Positions 10,485 through 21,959 of a stretch of DNA of 53,277 bases are shown here, piece after piece. The translations under genes were made by a program, and so were the position numbers. Each line of letters starts with the position of its first letter. Position 1 is the stretch's first letter. This DNA comes from Phoronis australis (Eukaryota > Phoronida > Phoronidae). Under the pieces are notes generated by a model. It made no database searches and was not told where the DNA came from. It worked only from the letters and a program-made list of their open reading frames with translations. The stretch is from NCBI GenBank assembly GCA_002633005.1, contig NMRA01000773.1, positions 92,766 to 146,042 of the forward strand, written 5' to 3'.

Positions 10485-10630
10485 GGCACTGGGGCTCTCG
10501 CTGCCGATACAGTGGCATGATCAGGGACCAGGCACTGGGGCTCTCGCTGCCGATACAGTGGCATGATCAGGGAGCAGGCACTGGCGGGGGCTCTCGCTGC
10601 CGATACAGTGGCATGATCCGGGACCCGGCA
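10485..10630. repeat. 46-51 bp tandem repeat, 3 units
   Basis: GGCACTGGGGCTCTCGCTGC + CGATACAGTGGCATGATCAG + GGACCA is repeated at 10485, 10531 and 10577. The third unit has a 5-base insertion (CGGGG) and GATCCGGG for GATCAGGG. It sits directly beside the foldback element. Confidence 0.9.
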
Positions 10631-10639
10631 AGTCTTGAT

Positions 10640-11000
10640 TCGTAAAAGCTTTGTAATTGGATTGTGATGTTAGTTTTGAGAGAAGACTACCAAGTTCACA
10701 CTCTTAAATCCGTTGTCGTTTGTACTAAAGCTGAACGTGCAAACACTCGTGTGATCTTGTCAAGTCGTCTTGTTGAGCAAGAGGACTCCGCGGTAGTCAA
10801 TCGAAAAAGAAGTGTCCCGAGTCCTGGGCGGCGCACTGCATGACCGATGTTCCTACTGTGGTATTCCTTAACGCCACATTGGACACATACTACATGCCCA
10901 ACTGGATATCCTGATGTTTTCTGTAAAAACTGTTATATGGCCCCAACCGCTTTGCTACTGTATGCAGTAGTTCAAAAGGCAAGTAGAAACAACTGTGGAC
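10640..11000 (+). pseudogene. Ty3/gypsy gag C-terminus with zinc knuckle, decayed
   Basis: Across shifted frames the plus strand shows an IRKSFVIGL-like segment, then AERANTRVILSSRLVEQEDS, and then RCSYCGIP..RHIGHILHAQ followed by a further cysteine pair. This is the usual end of a gypsy gag: the 'IRD.I..GI...ERLLRE..LTL..A...C...E' helix region followed by a CxYCGxxH...C knuckle. Stops and frameshifts break it. The downstream RT and IN pieces in the same orientation support the call. Confidence 0.5.
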
Positions 11001-11059
11001 TGACCAACAGGACAGGAAAGGGACTATCTCGCTCATGCTGTTCAACGAACATCTGGCAA

Positions 11060-11850
11060 TGGCCAGGGTTTGAACTATTCTGCCTTGTCAGTTGACTCCC
11101 CTACTGGCGCTGACGTACGCAGTAAACCCTCTAAGATGTCTACTGATCTACAGTTACCTGTTTATGATGACACATTTGCATCAGTTCCATTTCAGTTTGA
11201 CTCAACAGGTATGCGTGACTATACCTTTAAAATATTTTCTTCTGTTTGGAAACCTTAATCCACTGTCACCGTGACCAACCTTACGTCATATTACGTAACA
11301 GGTCTAAATAATTAATTACCTTGTTGCGTAACTTAGTGATCCAAACAAGTACAATGGTATGGACTTTCAGATGGTGGAGGTGTGTGAAACTACTGTTAAA
11401 CCAGCATTGTTACTTAATAAAACACATCTTCAGATGGCAAATATCTCGCCTTACGAATAGTCACGTCGTTCTTTGGTCTGTTTTCAAGCTATCTAACTCA
11501 CAGTAGGAATCTGCCCTACCTAGCAGACCCGTGTGCAGAGACACATTTTTGCCAACGTATGCTAATGTACTTCGTGGTTTGGGTGACCTTGGAATGTCTG
11601 CTTCGTTCTCCATGGTCCCATCTGGTGTTCCCAGTCGTGTTCCTATTCACAGACTGTCTATTTCAAAACGGGAAGCTTTAAAGCCAAACTATAGAAGAGA
11701 TTGTGGTTTTCGGCAAATTGATTAAGCTGACGAACCCATTGATTGGTGCTCAAATATACATGTTGTTGAGAACAGGGATCTAATGATGAATGAAAAGTCC
11801 GTCTGTGCCTATTGCCAACCCAAAATACCCTTCAAAAGTTCAGGGTATTC
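11060..11850 (+). pseudogene. Ty3/gypsy protease/reverse transcriptase N-terminus, decayed
   Basis: At about 11555-11830 the plus strand reads YANVLRGLGDLG, VPSRVPIHRLSISKREALKP and ADEPIDWCSNIHVV. This is a clear match to the pol segment just before the RT palm of gypsy elements ('F.GLG.LG....I.....V.P..HP.RR.P.....LK......VDEPTDWVS..V.V.K'). Upstream, VPFQFDSTG near 11190 may be a degraded protease active site (normally V.F..DTGA). Stops interrupt the frame after RRD and after RQID. The catalytic YxDD block is not found, so most of RT/RNase H has been lost or scrambled between here and 12.35 kb. Confidence 0.65.
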
Positions 11851-12352
11851 TTGTAAATGTCATGACAGTACCGTTAGACAAGAACTGTGTTTAATGATTC
11901 AGGACACGACTAACCATATAATAAGTATCTTTACCTCTTTCAGTTCATGAAACGTCACGGTATGATTTAGTTTAGAAAGACAGTACACGGAAATTTCGGT
12001 GGTTTGCTATAGCACGCGCTTTTGCCAACACCAAATATCTCACTGTGTCAGATTCACACCTAACATATATTTTTCATAAGCGCCATGTTATCCCCCAGGT
12101 TGGTGATTCTGATTATGGCCTTAGTGGACCAATGAAGCAGCCAGATGACACGGGATCGCTTCAGCCAATTGCTGACATTGTACAGGCCTTTTTGTAGCCT
12201 GCGCTCGTCAGAAGGTAACTCTATCTGTGCTGGGTACGAACGACGGCACCTAGGCTCTATGGTAGGTCTACAGCTGTTATTGTGCGTACGAACGTCTGCT
12301 CAGAATTTTTGAAAAACCGTTGCTTGAAGCACTTTGATACCGGGAAAATTTC

Positions 12353-13050
12353 ATGACGTGCCTGCAAGGCTACATCGTCCTGTTAAATACAAGAAAGGCG
12401 TTTCTTAATGCGATTCTAAAACCCCACTTGCTGACATCGATACAACAAAGTGCCTATTGTTTGATCTATTTCAGGTTGGACTGTGAACATCCTGCACCAA
12501 TTTATCTTCTCTTGTCTCAGACCACACTGGAACTACAGCAGGCCACAGCCGCTGGTACTGATCTCATTGTTGTAATTCAGTGTAGCTGGCCCCATCATTG
12601 CAGTTATCAGATGGACACGGTTTTTTACCGTGGAGAACAGATTCTTGTCCCATCATCACTCCGGCGTAAGATACTGCTACGGATCCATCCATCTCATTCC
12701 GTGAGTGCAGATGGTTGCATTTTTATGTGGAGAGACACTGCACAGTGGCCTTGGCTGCAGGCTTCTAAGGTTCTGTGCGCGCGTGTCTTCTGGCCGGTGT
12801 GCCAAATTAGGAACCAATAATCTAAACAGTTCATGCTTTGTCAGCCCCTACCTGACTATCCTTGGCACTTAGTAACAAAAGATTAGTGCCAGTTCCACTC
12901 TCGAAAGTAATTGGTTTCACTGAGGTTGGTGACCTTTCTGACACGTTGGAGTCGCCAGCGGCAAGCTGGTATTCGCCTAATTGGACGCTGCGTGGAATCT
13001 GTCTATTCATGGTTCCACGTGGCAAACCCCAGCTGCCGACGTCCACATGA
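12353..13050 (+). pseudogene. Ty3/gypsy integrase N-terminal region, decayed
   Basis: An open frame of 155 codons (12353-12820) contains VFYRGEQILVPSSLRRKILL and RIHPSHSVSADGC, followed by FWPVCQI. This is the H-H part of the integrase zinc domain, with the usual 'L.RG.RI.VP..LR...L..IH..H.G' approach. After a stop, PDYPWHLVTKD and LVSLRLVTFLTRW (about 12845-12950) resemble the start of the integrase core ('PW..V..DLF...G..YLV.VD..S.F'), again with stops. The order gag, RT, IN on one strand over 2.4 kb gives a shortened element of the usual gypsy layout. Confidence 0.7.
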
Positions 13051-14384
13051 CTGACAAGCTAAAGTTCATTTAAGTCATTTTCTACAGTAAGAAATGCCCG
13101 AGAATTTAACTTTTCCAAGTTTACGACCACCTTGTTAAAATAAATTTTGTCTCAAACTTTTTTACTGCCGCGAAAGCAAATGCCGAGTTCCTATATGAGT
13201 TGTTAAAAGGAAACGAAGGATTAACTCCCATTAATTTGGAACTGCCGAATTGTAGAATTTGTGAAACTGTTTTATCCCATGAAACCAGAAATAACATATA
13301 TGAGGATGGAGATAAAATTTTTGTGTAATGGGAGACAGTCTTTTTCTCTGAGTAACCCAGTGTCATTATGTGCAAAAAGTCCCTGCAATATGGCTGTTTA
13401 ACCCCGGTTTCAGTAGGTCACGCTGGTTCAAGAATCTAATAAACTTTTCAAATTTATTTTAAATTAATGCTTATACCATACGCATCTAATGAAACGGGCC
13501 CAAAACAGTCCCCCTAGTGTTTCAAATTGAAGCCATCAAGATAATTCTTGTCAAACAAAAGATACACTTACAATTAAAGTAGTGGTATTTGTTATCAAGA
13601 TTATCACCATTATTGTTACCATTACAATTGTTTCTACTATAAGTACAATTGAGTTTGCTTATTATTATTGTTAATTGTTGTTTATGGTGTTTTCTTGTTT
13701 TTCTTGTTGTTGTAGATAAATGTAACAATGTTTATTCGTATCAAACTTAGCAAGTGACATTTCATTTTAATATCCGCGTAGTTATAATAGTAATCTCAAA
13801 CTATACTCATCCTCGGGAACTGGCATATATGTTCAAAAATAGTTCTGTAAACTTGAAATGATTGTTTGCCAAAGGCAGCACCGAGTAGAGAAAATTTAAC
13901 TTAACGCGCTTTTAGCTAGCATCCAGCCCAGGAAAAGGATTATGCACACGTAGTTTGGAGGTTCAGGTAATCACACGTTTATGTAGCCAATGGCATTTTA
14001 GTGTTATCATTTGAGAAGCTATCCCTCAGACGCAATTAATAATTACAACGTTTTCGTAGAGTGGTGAAAAAAAATTAGCTTAATCTCTGGTTTCTAACTT
14101 CTAATCAAAACTAATTAGGGTTCGCCCGAACGACTGTGAAGCATTAGACCAGACTAATTGACTTACGTTCAGCATGAACACAACATACATGTAAACAGGG
14201 TTCAATTCTCCGCCAGCTATGCATTTAGTTCGCAGGACCAAGCTTCCCAATAATACATTGAGATGTCAGTCGGATGTATTATTTTTCACCAGATCTCGAG
14301 AATTGGAGACCGGCGAATAGTCCTGAATTACATACCGTTGTGTATAAATCTTTGGATTTTGTGAATGTTTTTACTAATTGCTAT
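13051..14384. other. No gene; AT-rich, TTATTG-rich low-complexity patch
   Basis: 13560-13720 is rich in TTG/TTA trinucleotides on the plus strand. The rest shows no recognisable coding sequence. Confidence 0.5.
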
Positions 14385-14690
14385 AACGATCATACCGTGG
14401 TTATAACAAAACTAATAACAACGACGATCGTGATGATAACAACATTAGCAATAGCAATAACTGTAACGAATTTAAAACCAACAATAGCACTAACAATAAT
14501 AATAATAACAACAATAAGAATGATACTTATGATGACAAAATGTTAATTATAACCACAATGAAATCTGAATCATAGCAATTATGACAACGATTATGATGAT
14601 TATCATGTTGATGGAGATGATAATGACGATGATTATTATGCAGGTGAGGACGATAACGATGGTGATGGAGTTTTGAGCTTATTTCTACAG
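14385..14690. repeat. Degenerate trinucleotide-rich low-complexity tract
   Basis: An imperfect run of AAC, AAT, GAT and ATGA triplets (for example ACTAACAATAATAATAATAA). It produces a long Thr/Ile-rich open frame that is composition, not a gene. Confidence 0.85.
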
Positions 14691-15370
14691 TGCAATTTAT
14701 TTTTACATTTCCAGTAAGCGTTCCAAACGTAGTTAAAGTATGTCACCAGTTTTACGGCCCAAAAGCACATTTTTGTGATCATGGATGGAACGGACAGACT
14801 TCTTAAATTGATTAATTTTGATTAGAGATTCAAGACAACAAAATCAATTGTTTTTTGTGATTTTATTTCAAATCGCCAGACAGCCATTGAAAGCAAGCCT
14901 ACGGACATAACCAGTTTAAAAATATCGTTACAGTATGCGGCCGTTTGTCACGTGGGGTTGAACTCCACCTGCACAGGGTTAGACTGCTAGCTCGGGCGCT
15001 CTTGTGCTGAGACTAATGTCACAAAATCTCGTCGATAATGTCCCTTTAATTATCAGGCTTAATGGCCAAGTTGTACAAGTTTGTAAGTGCACCCCAACCA
15101 CTCGCTCTGTTCATGTACATGTACAGTGCGGGATAAACCACTGCTATCATTAATCAAGGTTTCAGGCATTCAATGTATTACGGACACACGTTATATGTTC
15201 TCCATTGCCTTGACAAATAAATGCATTTATCCTCACTTACCGTTCGCGAACGCGTGTCTCTAAGTATGGAAAAGTCTACATCGAACGAACCACAGATAGG
15301 CACACACTGAGATACAGCCTGTATTCCGACAAATTCCTCTTCCCGTAGTCCACAAAATGTGCACATCAGA
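14691..15370. other. No recognisable gene
   Basis: No coding sequence or repeat was identified. Confidence 0.4.
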
Positions 15371-15517
15371 CGTGCGTTCAGCAACACTAGGGCCTACTTC
15401 AAGACCTAGCTAAAATCTAGTGAAAGTCACGTGTTCTTACTTAAGTTACAGGTGAATATCTCAGGTAATCTTGCGAAGTCTTGCTTTTAGCAAGGTCCTA
15501 GCGTTACTGAACAGGAG
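15371..15517. mobile_element. MITE-like element, copy A
   Basis: It starts CGTGCGTTCAGCAACACTAG and ends GGTCCTAGCGTTACTGAACA, forming terminal inverted repeats. It is about four-fifths identical by eye to 46145-46288. The shared interior includes GACCTAGCTAAAATCTAG, GTCACGTG, AATATCTCA and GCGAAGTCTTG. There is no coding capacity. The two copies share size (~145 bp) and ends, so it is a non-autonomous DNA element family. Confidence 0.75.
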
Positions 15518-16625
15518 ACAGGTTTTCAAACGACCACTCAGTTGAAACACCTAGTACTGAATAGCTGACTATTAAAGGATTGATTCACAGGTTCACAAGA
15601 CCATATGGTAATTCCCAATCAGGTGAAAAAAAAAATTCCCTGGCGTCGAGGGATCTCCGAGAAGTATCCGTAAGTAGCTTGGAAAGTTGCAGTTAGTGAG
15701 AAGAAATCGACAAGACAACTGGAAATAGATACGTGTATAATGTGTTTCATGAACCAGCGACACGAATGAATTTATTTAAATGATGATAAAAATGTATTTT
15801 TTTTCTACTTTCCAATAAAATCATAACTCACTCTCCTGACAGGAAACATACACCTTCTTACAGTCGAATACAGAAGTCATTGGATCCCACTTACGGATTT
15901 ACTTTAGATGTCCCCCTGCCTGGTTTAGGTGGTTGTCAAAAGGATTTACGAGTCCTTAAAGACAGCGTGAAATGAGCCAACTGCCTTTTAATTTAGACAT
16001 ACATTGTATTAAATATATGTACTTTTGAACAACACATCTTTGTTTTGCTTTTTCCACGCAACTACTAATTAATTACTACACAATTTATGCCCGCCATATG
16101 ATGTGTCCCCATCAGAAAGCTCTCTCATATTCTTGATATATCACAGTCGACTGGTGTATTGACTTCATGTGGTGACCAGCAAGCACATTACCGCACTGAC
16201 CACAGCCTGAATAGCTGATCGCCTGCAAGGACAGTAAAAATTAAGTAGTTTGCTCAAGGAACGTTTCCGATTAGAAACATTGCCGACGTTAGGCATCAAC
16301 GTCGATTGATAACACGATTACTAACAAAAATCGTGTAAGGTAAAGCACCCTTCGAACCCAACACACTGAACAGCAGCGTAGCTTTCGGATAGGGCGCTAT
16401 CGATTCACTCACCGCGAACCAAGTTTCGAAGTATTTGAGCCTATGGAAAACGCCATACAACAGCTACTAGACCAGGGTCCCAGAGCTGTTTTGGGCATGA
16501 AAAGGTAACCAATTTTCTTTGGTGCCACAGTGCTTTGTGGGTATCCTGATGCTTGGAAATGGCCGTCTGGTAGGTTCGCTCTGGTGGGTGTGGTCAGGGG
16601 GGCCAAGAGAATGACACTCAAAAAT
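15518..16625. other. No recognisable gene
   Basis: No coding sequence or repeat was identified. Confidence 0.4.
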
Positions 16626-17330
16626 TGAGCTAGATCAACATTTCTGGTAACCACTTCAAACTGCCTCGGATACCTACTACGTAATCCACTGTATCAAGAT
16701 TGGTCATTGCCAGACGCTTTCAGTGGTGGGGAGTATCAGCCAGACGGTTATAAACAAGCTTAGCCCCGCCAGAAACGCCCAAATAATCGAGTTGAGCTAG
16801 ATCAGCCCACCAGGTAACCGTTTGAAATCAATTACACGATGCTCAGCATCACTGTACATGGCACAACAGTTAGATGCCAGACAATTTCAGTGGTGGGGTG
16901 CCCCTGCCACACGATTATCAAAAAGTGTTAAAAAATGAGCTAGATCAACCCAAGAGGTAACCGTTTAAAACCATTTCCAAAATATTCACACTAAGCCCAC
17001 TGGCAGGTATCACGAATAAACACCGCCAGACAAATTTGGTGGTTGGTTAGCCACGCCAGACACGCCCGAATACCTGAATTGTGCTGGATCAACCCAAGAG
17101 GTAATCGTATGAAACCAGTTGCAAAATGTTCGCCGTGAACCCAGGTATCAAGAATATATACTGCCAGACAAATCTAGTGGTGGGTTATCCCCGACAGACA
17201 CTCCCAAGCACCTGAGTTGAGCTAGATCAACCCACAAGGTAACCGTTTGAAACACAATGCCCAATGTTCAGCATCACTTCACGTGGCACAACAGTAAGAT
17301 GCCCGCATCAGACAAATAAAGAGTCGAAGC
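16626..17330. repeat. Diverged tandem array, about five ~140-165-bp units
   Basis: GAGCTAGATCAxCCCAxxAG + GTAACCGTTTGAAA recurs near 16627, 16793, 16939, 17081 (GTGCTGGATC) and 17218. Each is followed by CAxAATGTTC-like, GGTATCAxGAAT- or GGCACAACAGT-like, and GCCAGACAAATxTxGTGGTGGG blocks. Units differ a lot and have variable length, so this is an old array. No coding sequence was found in it. Confidence 0.8.
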
Positions 17331-17691
17331 AAAATTGATTACAAGCCCATTCACAATGAATAAGCATCACATTGAGGAACCAGGTACTTCGATTTTCAAT
17401 AAAGCCAGTGAGTCCGTACCACGGATAAGGTCTCTATACAAGGTGAGAGATTTTTGCCGGTCTGCAAGTTTACGTCGGGGCATAAAAAACAAAAACATCG
17501 CCCCTGAGGTTGCAACGACCTCACAAGTCCATTCAAAAACAGCGAAATACTCCACATGATTCACTATTAAAAACAAATCCTAAAAAAACCCGTCCGAGAC
17601 GGATGGCACATTGTGTTTGCACGAATTTCGATTTTTCGTTGTCCTATTTTTACCAGTCTAAACATCGTCCCTCTGTTTTCGGACGAGTCAT

Positions 17692-18117
17692 TTGATGCAA
17701 TTGCTAAAACGAATAATAATCGAAATGCCGCATTTTGCTGTCGTCTGCGTTATGTATGCGCGCCAAGTACCTTCATTTCACTCAGTGATTAATGGCAAAT
17801 TTGGCAAAACTGATCAGTTTTGGGCAATCTCCATTTTTCTCATAAGCCGAGCCCACAGAGAACTCCGGAGATGCGTCAAGAACAATGACGTCAGTGGCTG
17901 TATCAACATTTTGCTGACTATGGTAGATGTATTCTTTGCCCTGAACTGCCCAAACTACGCCAGACGAGGGAACATTGTTTTACCAAAAGTTGTCAGAAAT
18001 TCGCAGACTCAATATTACGTGAAGTGCTGGAAAACGGTGCGTTCTCAGTGCTACGTACGACGAAGAACTTCAGTAGATCGGCTGTTGTCCCTCTTTGAAA
18101 CAGTCCATATTTTTTAG
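17692..18117 (+). pseudogene. Fragment of an unclassified mobile ORF family (NxPNYARxG motif)
   Basis: A 141-codon frame contains KFGKTDQFW, HRELRRCVKNNDVSGCINIL, FFALNCPNYARRGNIVLPKV and LLSLFETVHIF. The 'FFA.NRPNYARWG...L..L' block is familiar to me from long, highly repeated ORFs in marine-invertebrate genomes, which I cannot assign to a named transposon superfamily. There it lies in the N-terminal half, followed by a 'Q..NR......G' segment. Here the frame stops soon after, and what precedes it is broken. The start ATG is arbitrary. Compare 23050-24790, which looks like another relic of the same family. Confidence 0.5.
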
Positions 18118-18550
18118 GTTTGATATGGTGTTCTCCAAAAAGGCTGAAGACACCTTTGCGGCACCTGCTATTTGGTACGTATGGTCGTGTTAGATTTCAT
18201 GGAAACTATCAAAGCTGTAACGTAGATAAAACATTATGTTCATGTTGCGAACATGTTACTCACAATTCGTGGGTATAACGTGGCCTTTTTTCAGTTTAGT
18301 TAGATTGACACTAATTTCATTTGCACGACGCAGATATGCGGGCCTTGGAACTGTTCGCTTTTTGTCTTCATAGTTAATATCAAACACATTCGAATTAATT
18401 ATTCATGGATGTTGTATATGGTGCTCAGTCACCGTGGCGACGGCCCCGGGCATCCACATTGGGGGAGGGGATGTCCAACCACTATGTATAATCTTTTTCG
18501 AAATAGTGCTGAAGTAGAGTTGAATTAAATAAAGATTATAACTAATAATA
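18118..18550. other. No recognisable gene
   Basis: Nothing recognised between the ORF fragment and the GC-rich hairpin. Confidence 0.4.
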
Positions 18551-18607
18551 CAGGACCGTAGCCGGAGGAGGGGGTTCGGGGGGTTCAATCGAACCCCTCC
18601 CCCTCTA
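18551..18607. repeat. Hairpin with CAGGACCGTAGCC end, probable transposon terminus
   Basis: CAGGACCGTAGCCGGAGGAG leads into a stem, GAGGAGGGGGTTCG against CGAACCCCTCCCCCTC. CAG...GTAGCC followed by a GGGGTTCG/CGAACCCC stem is a common form of hAT-type termini in invertebrate genomes. No mirror-image end was found in the window. Confidence 0.45.
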
Positions 18608-19680
18608 AGAAAGTCCAGCCCCAGCATATTGGTTAAAGATAGGATATGAATAGACAATAACAACAAAATTGTTGCATCTAATGGTGCTAATAACTATAAT
18701 GATTACTAACTTAAAAGTTAGTTATAATTTTGAATTTGCTTCTTATTCAAAGCGCTTCACGTGGCATCGGGCGGTACTCGGCAAACTTCGCCCGAGTGCC
18801 GCTGTTTGTGTCGATGACAGGATCGTGCATACGATGAAAGGAGGGTTTATATAATTCATAAACCACGCGCGTGGTGGCTACACCAAAGAGTAACAAATGA
18901 GTCCAGAAGTGAATGTCTATACCTAAGCATAAAGGTCTAGCCCTACGTCCTAAGTAAGCTACATGTTTTGTATACAGCAGCGAGAGAGCTCTCAAAAAGT
19001 AGTGCGGTGTGAATGCCTTAAACTCGGCCAAGAAACAAAACGGCAGAAAATTGACATTAGTTATTCTGTTATTTTGGTTTAATTGAGAGTGATCGTCAAA
19101 TATGCAGATATGTAGTTCATCCAGTGTCCACTTTGATTGTGGGCTGGTGGATTGACATGCATGCGTGTACACGTTTGAACGTTTCTGTTCTTTTAAATTC
19201 AGTACACGCTGACGGTAAGTTCATTATAGGCAGTCCTCCGTCCTGCTAAAAAAACGGCATTCAACTACCGTGTTTTCTTGCACTGAGTATACACCGTTGA
19301 GCATTTTCCTGTTATGACGGAAAAGTATAGGCCTAGACCTCAACTGTGGTCAGTGAAAATCTTCTCTAGTCAATTAATGGTGCACAACCCTGCAGACTTC
19401 ATACGAGCTCCAAACTTGATGGAAAAGATTTCCAAGGTTCCATGTCACTATGACGAAGGTTCAATACTCCGACTGAGGTCCAGTACTCTGAATGCCCATA
19501 ACTCCGAAGGTTCGTTAAGTTCTAAAACTTACCTTTTATTCCAAAACCAGGGCCCGGTCTCCCATCTTTGTGCTCAAAACGTACTCGGGTGCGCGCATGT
19601 AATAACCGAAATATCGTTTATTTTTGCATGTAGAAGTTTAAAAATCACATCTGAGTTTGAAAGTTTAGATATTTTTTGGA
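18608..19680. other. No recognisable gene
   Basis: Overlapping 130-140-codon frames on both strands (18747-19172 minus, 19314-19703 plus) have no family resemblance and look like chance openings. Confidence 0.4.
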
Positions 19681-19745
19681 GCGGTGAATCTTCGGAGAGG
19701 TGAATCGTCGAAGTAGTGAACCTTCGCAATAGTGAAACTTCAGAG
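19681..19745. repeat. Short ~18-bp tandem repeat around GTGAAxCTTCG
   Basis: GTGAATCTTCGGAG, GTGAATCGTCGAAG, GTGAACCTTCGCAA and GTGAAACTTCAGAG follow one another. The same word occurs alone at 35287 (GTGAACCTTCGCATTACTGAG). It lies directly next to the 3' end of the hAT relic. Confidence 0.6.
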
Positions 19746-19752
19746 TCTTATT

Positions 19753-21676
19753 TCAGAGGTCCAGTTGTCGCAGAGCACTTGGTGGGTTGTTTACTCTAAC
19801 CGTTTCCTCCATTTCTATGAACTCGCGCATTCCCCTGATTGCCGACGTGACAACCAGCCCAAACCTTTCGCAAATACGCCTGACTTCATGCTCGTAATGT
19901 GTTATCCCGAATCCTATCGGCCACGTTTTGGGTTCCAAGATGCCGTGACAAGAGCAAAATGACTGCTCATCATTGTCAAATAAACCCCGTTCCAGGTTCA
20001 CAACAACACTTTGAATAAACTGACAAGGGCGTATGGTCACGGTAGTTCATTTAAGAGTTTTCTTCAGTTCCAGTGACCCAAATCACTTCTCTTTAATGCA
20101 TGTCAGTGCAGTGGCGAATGCCTGCCCAGGATTATCAACCATAGACTTGAGGACACGAACCGCCCGACGAATAACCGTCCGACGAATAAGCTTGTCCGCT
20201 TGCGGTATTGTTGTGGTTCTGCATTGTAGATCCACAGAAAGGCTTGACAGCTCTTCTAGCGCATCATGCATCAGCGCAAGATTCTGAATGAAGGTGGGAC
20301 TTTCCAAGTATCGCAGTAATCCCAAAAAACATACTCCGATCACCTGAATGACGGTTTCTGTCTTCACCGGCTAACTTGAAATGTTGATGTAGTGCCTTCA
20401 ATGATCTCCTCACTTCCTTTACTGTTCTGGAACTGCTTGCCACCCAACGAAGGTCAGCACGCGACCTAGTCGAACAAACTGGCACTCAAGATCAGCGGCT
20501 GCAGCTTTCAGCTCGTCTTGGTGTTTGGGTGATTTGCCGTAAAGTGAATAGAGTTTTTCCATAAATATTCTGAAATGACCAAACCCAGTCACCTGTGCCA
20601 CGGCATCCGCAACTGCCAACTCAAGTCTGTGGTTTAAGCAGTGCCATTTCAAAAGTCTAGGGAAGAGTTCACGAGAACCTTGTTGCAGCTCCAGAACGTT
20701 TTCCTGTCAAGACACTGACGTCGTCACTTGCAAATGCAACGAGATGCTCTTGTAAATATTCCATCGTAAAACCACACTATTGTAGACTGTTAAGGAGGGG
20801 CGCTTCAATGGATTCGGCAGTTTGCTGTTCAAGCCGGACAAGGTCAAGCATTATAAAAAGTGGATCGCTACCACCAATAGATGCTCTGATACAAATGATC
20901 AGTGCGCTTAGTTTGCATACCGCTGTCGCTTAATCGACTAACACAGACATATCTTGCTATTTTCTACCAGAACTGTACTGACGATTATGGTTGATTGTCC
21001 TTGATTATGGACGTTGCACTGAAACGAGAATTGAGCGTAACACCCAAATTCAAACCATTCAGTTTTTTGAAAGTTTATGAGATACTCGTGATCGGTGAAC
21101 GGACGATTCATTTGAACAAGTGAATATGCTGTTACGAAGACTTTTTTCGTTGTAGTCTTCTCATGAGCTGCAACTTTAACCAATGTATTTTCAATTGTTC
21201 TTTTACTTTTCGGTTCGTCAATACTTGAGCAATGTTGTGGGCTTTAGAATTGATATGACGACTGGTTTTACTCCTAAGTGACTTAAGTTTAGCCAGTGGG
21301 AATCTCCAGCTGTTTCTATCAGAAACTGAGTTTACTTCGAAGACATTGATAAGCCACTTTCTTTCATCAAACCTACATGTAGGTCTGGTACATTATAGCA
21401 AGAAACGCAACACAGCTTTCCATTCTTGTGTTACAACTAGGGATACTTTTTCTTGAATTCCATTCACTGATTTTAATTCCACACGCTTGGCCACTGTGAC
21501 GAGTCGTTATCTGGATCACCTGCAGATATTTCCGTTTCAGACGTGGAGCGATCCGTTTCAGCAGGAGGATTTGGTCCCGTGCTTTCTGATCTCGGCATCT
21601 TCTTAAAATATTTTAGTACCGATTGGCAACCAGTTGATTGTCGTTTCATAGCAGCACAAAATTTAAAAGTCCACAA
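19753..21676 (-). pseudogene. hAT-superfamily transposase relic (KIAA1586-like)
   Basis: Minus-strand pieces in N-to-C order: MKRQSTGCQSVLKYFKKMPR (about 21650); NSWRFPLAKLKSLRSKTS and HINSKAHNIAQVL (about 21330-21230); MNRPFTDHEYLINFQ (about 21090); MKWHCLNHRLELAVADAV, then HFRIFMEKLYSLYGKSPKHQ (20652-20530); LRWVASSSRTVKEV (about 20450); DLQCRTTTIPQADKLIRRTV (about 20210); and RGLFDNDEQSFCSCHGIL and WPIGFGITHYEHEVRRICER (about 19980-19850). This is the order of a KIAA1586-type hAT protein: N-terminal basic 'FF/YFKK' start, RNase H-like core with 'WHCLNHRLELAV', and C-terminal dimerisation part. Many frameshifts and stops make it non-functional. Its 5' flank carries the terminal sequence at 21960-22096. 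Confidence 0.85.
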
Positions 21677-21959
21677 TTAAACTTATAATTCGGCTGCAAT
21701 GGGTTCGTCTCGTTTGGACGAGTCCATTGCAATGACCAGCTGCAAGAACCTGGTGCACTTCAAAGAGCAAAATAAGACTGATGCTGTTTTTGATGTTTGC
21801 CAATACCTCATCGAAGCATGCCTGGTGGTCGCGCGCGCCGACATGTTCGGCAACAATGCTGTTGTCAGCGTAGCAGCGCATTGATGCCGTAAACTAATCG
21901 TTTCAGCGCTACGCTCACTTAACCGTCACGTATGGCGCGTTTAGGCACTACCTTAAAAT

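Noticed and set aside
18747-19172. 141-codon minus-strand open frame
   Set aside because: No family pattern, and other frames overlap it on the opposite strand. Treated as chance.
19314-19703. 129-codon plus-strand open frame
   Set aside because: No recognisable motif and no conserved context. It runs into the short tandem repeat next to the hAT relic.
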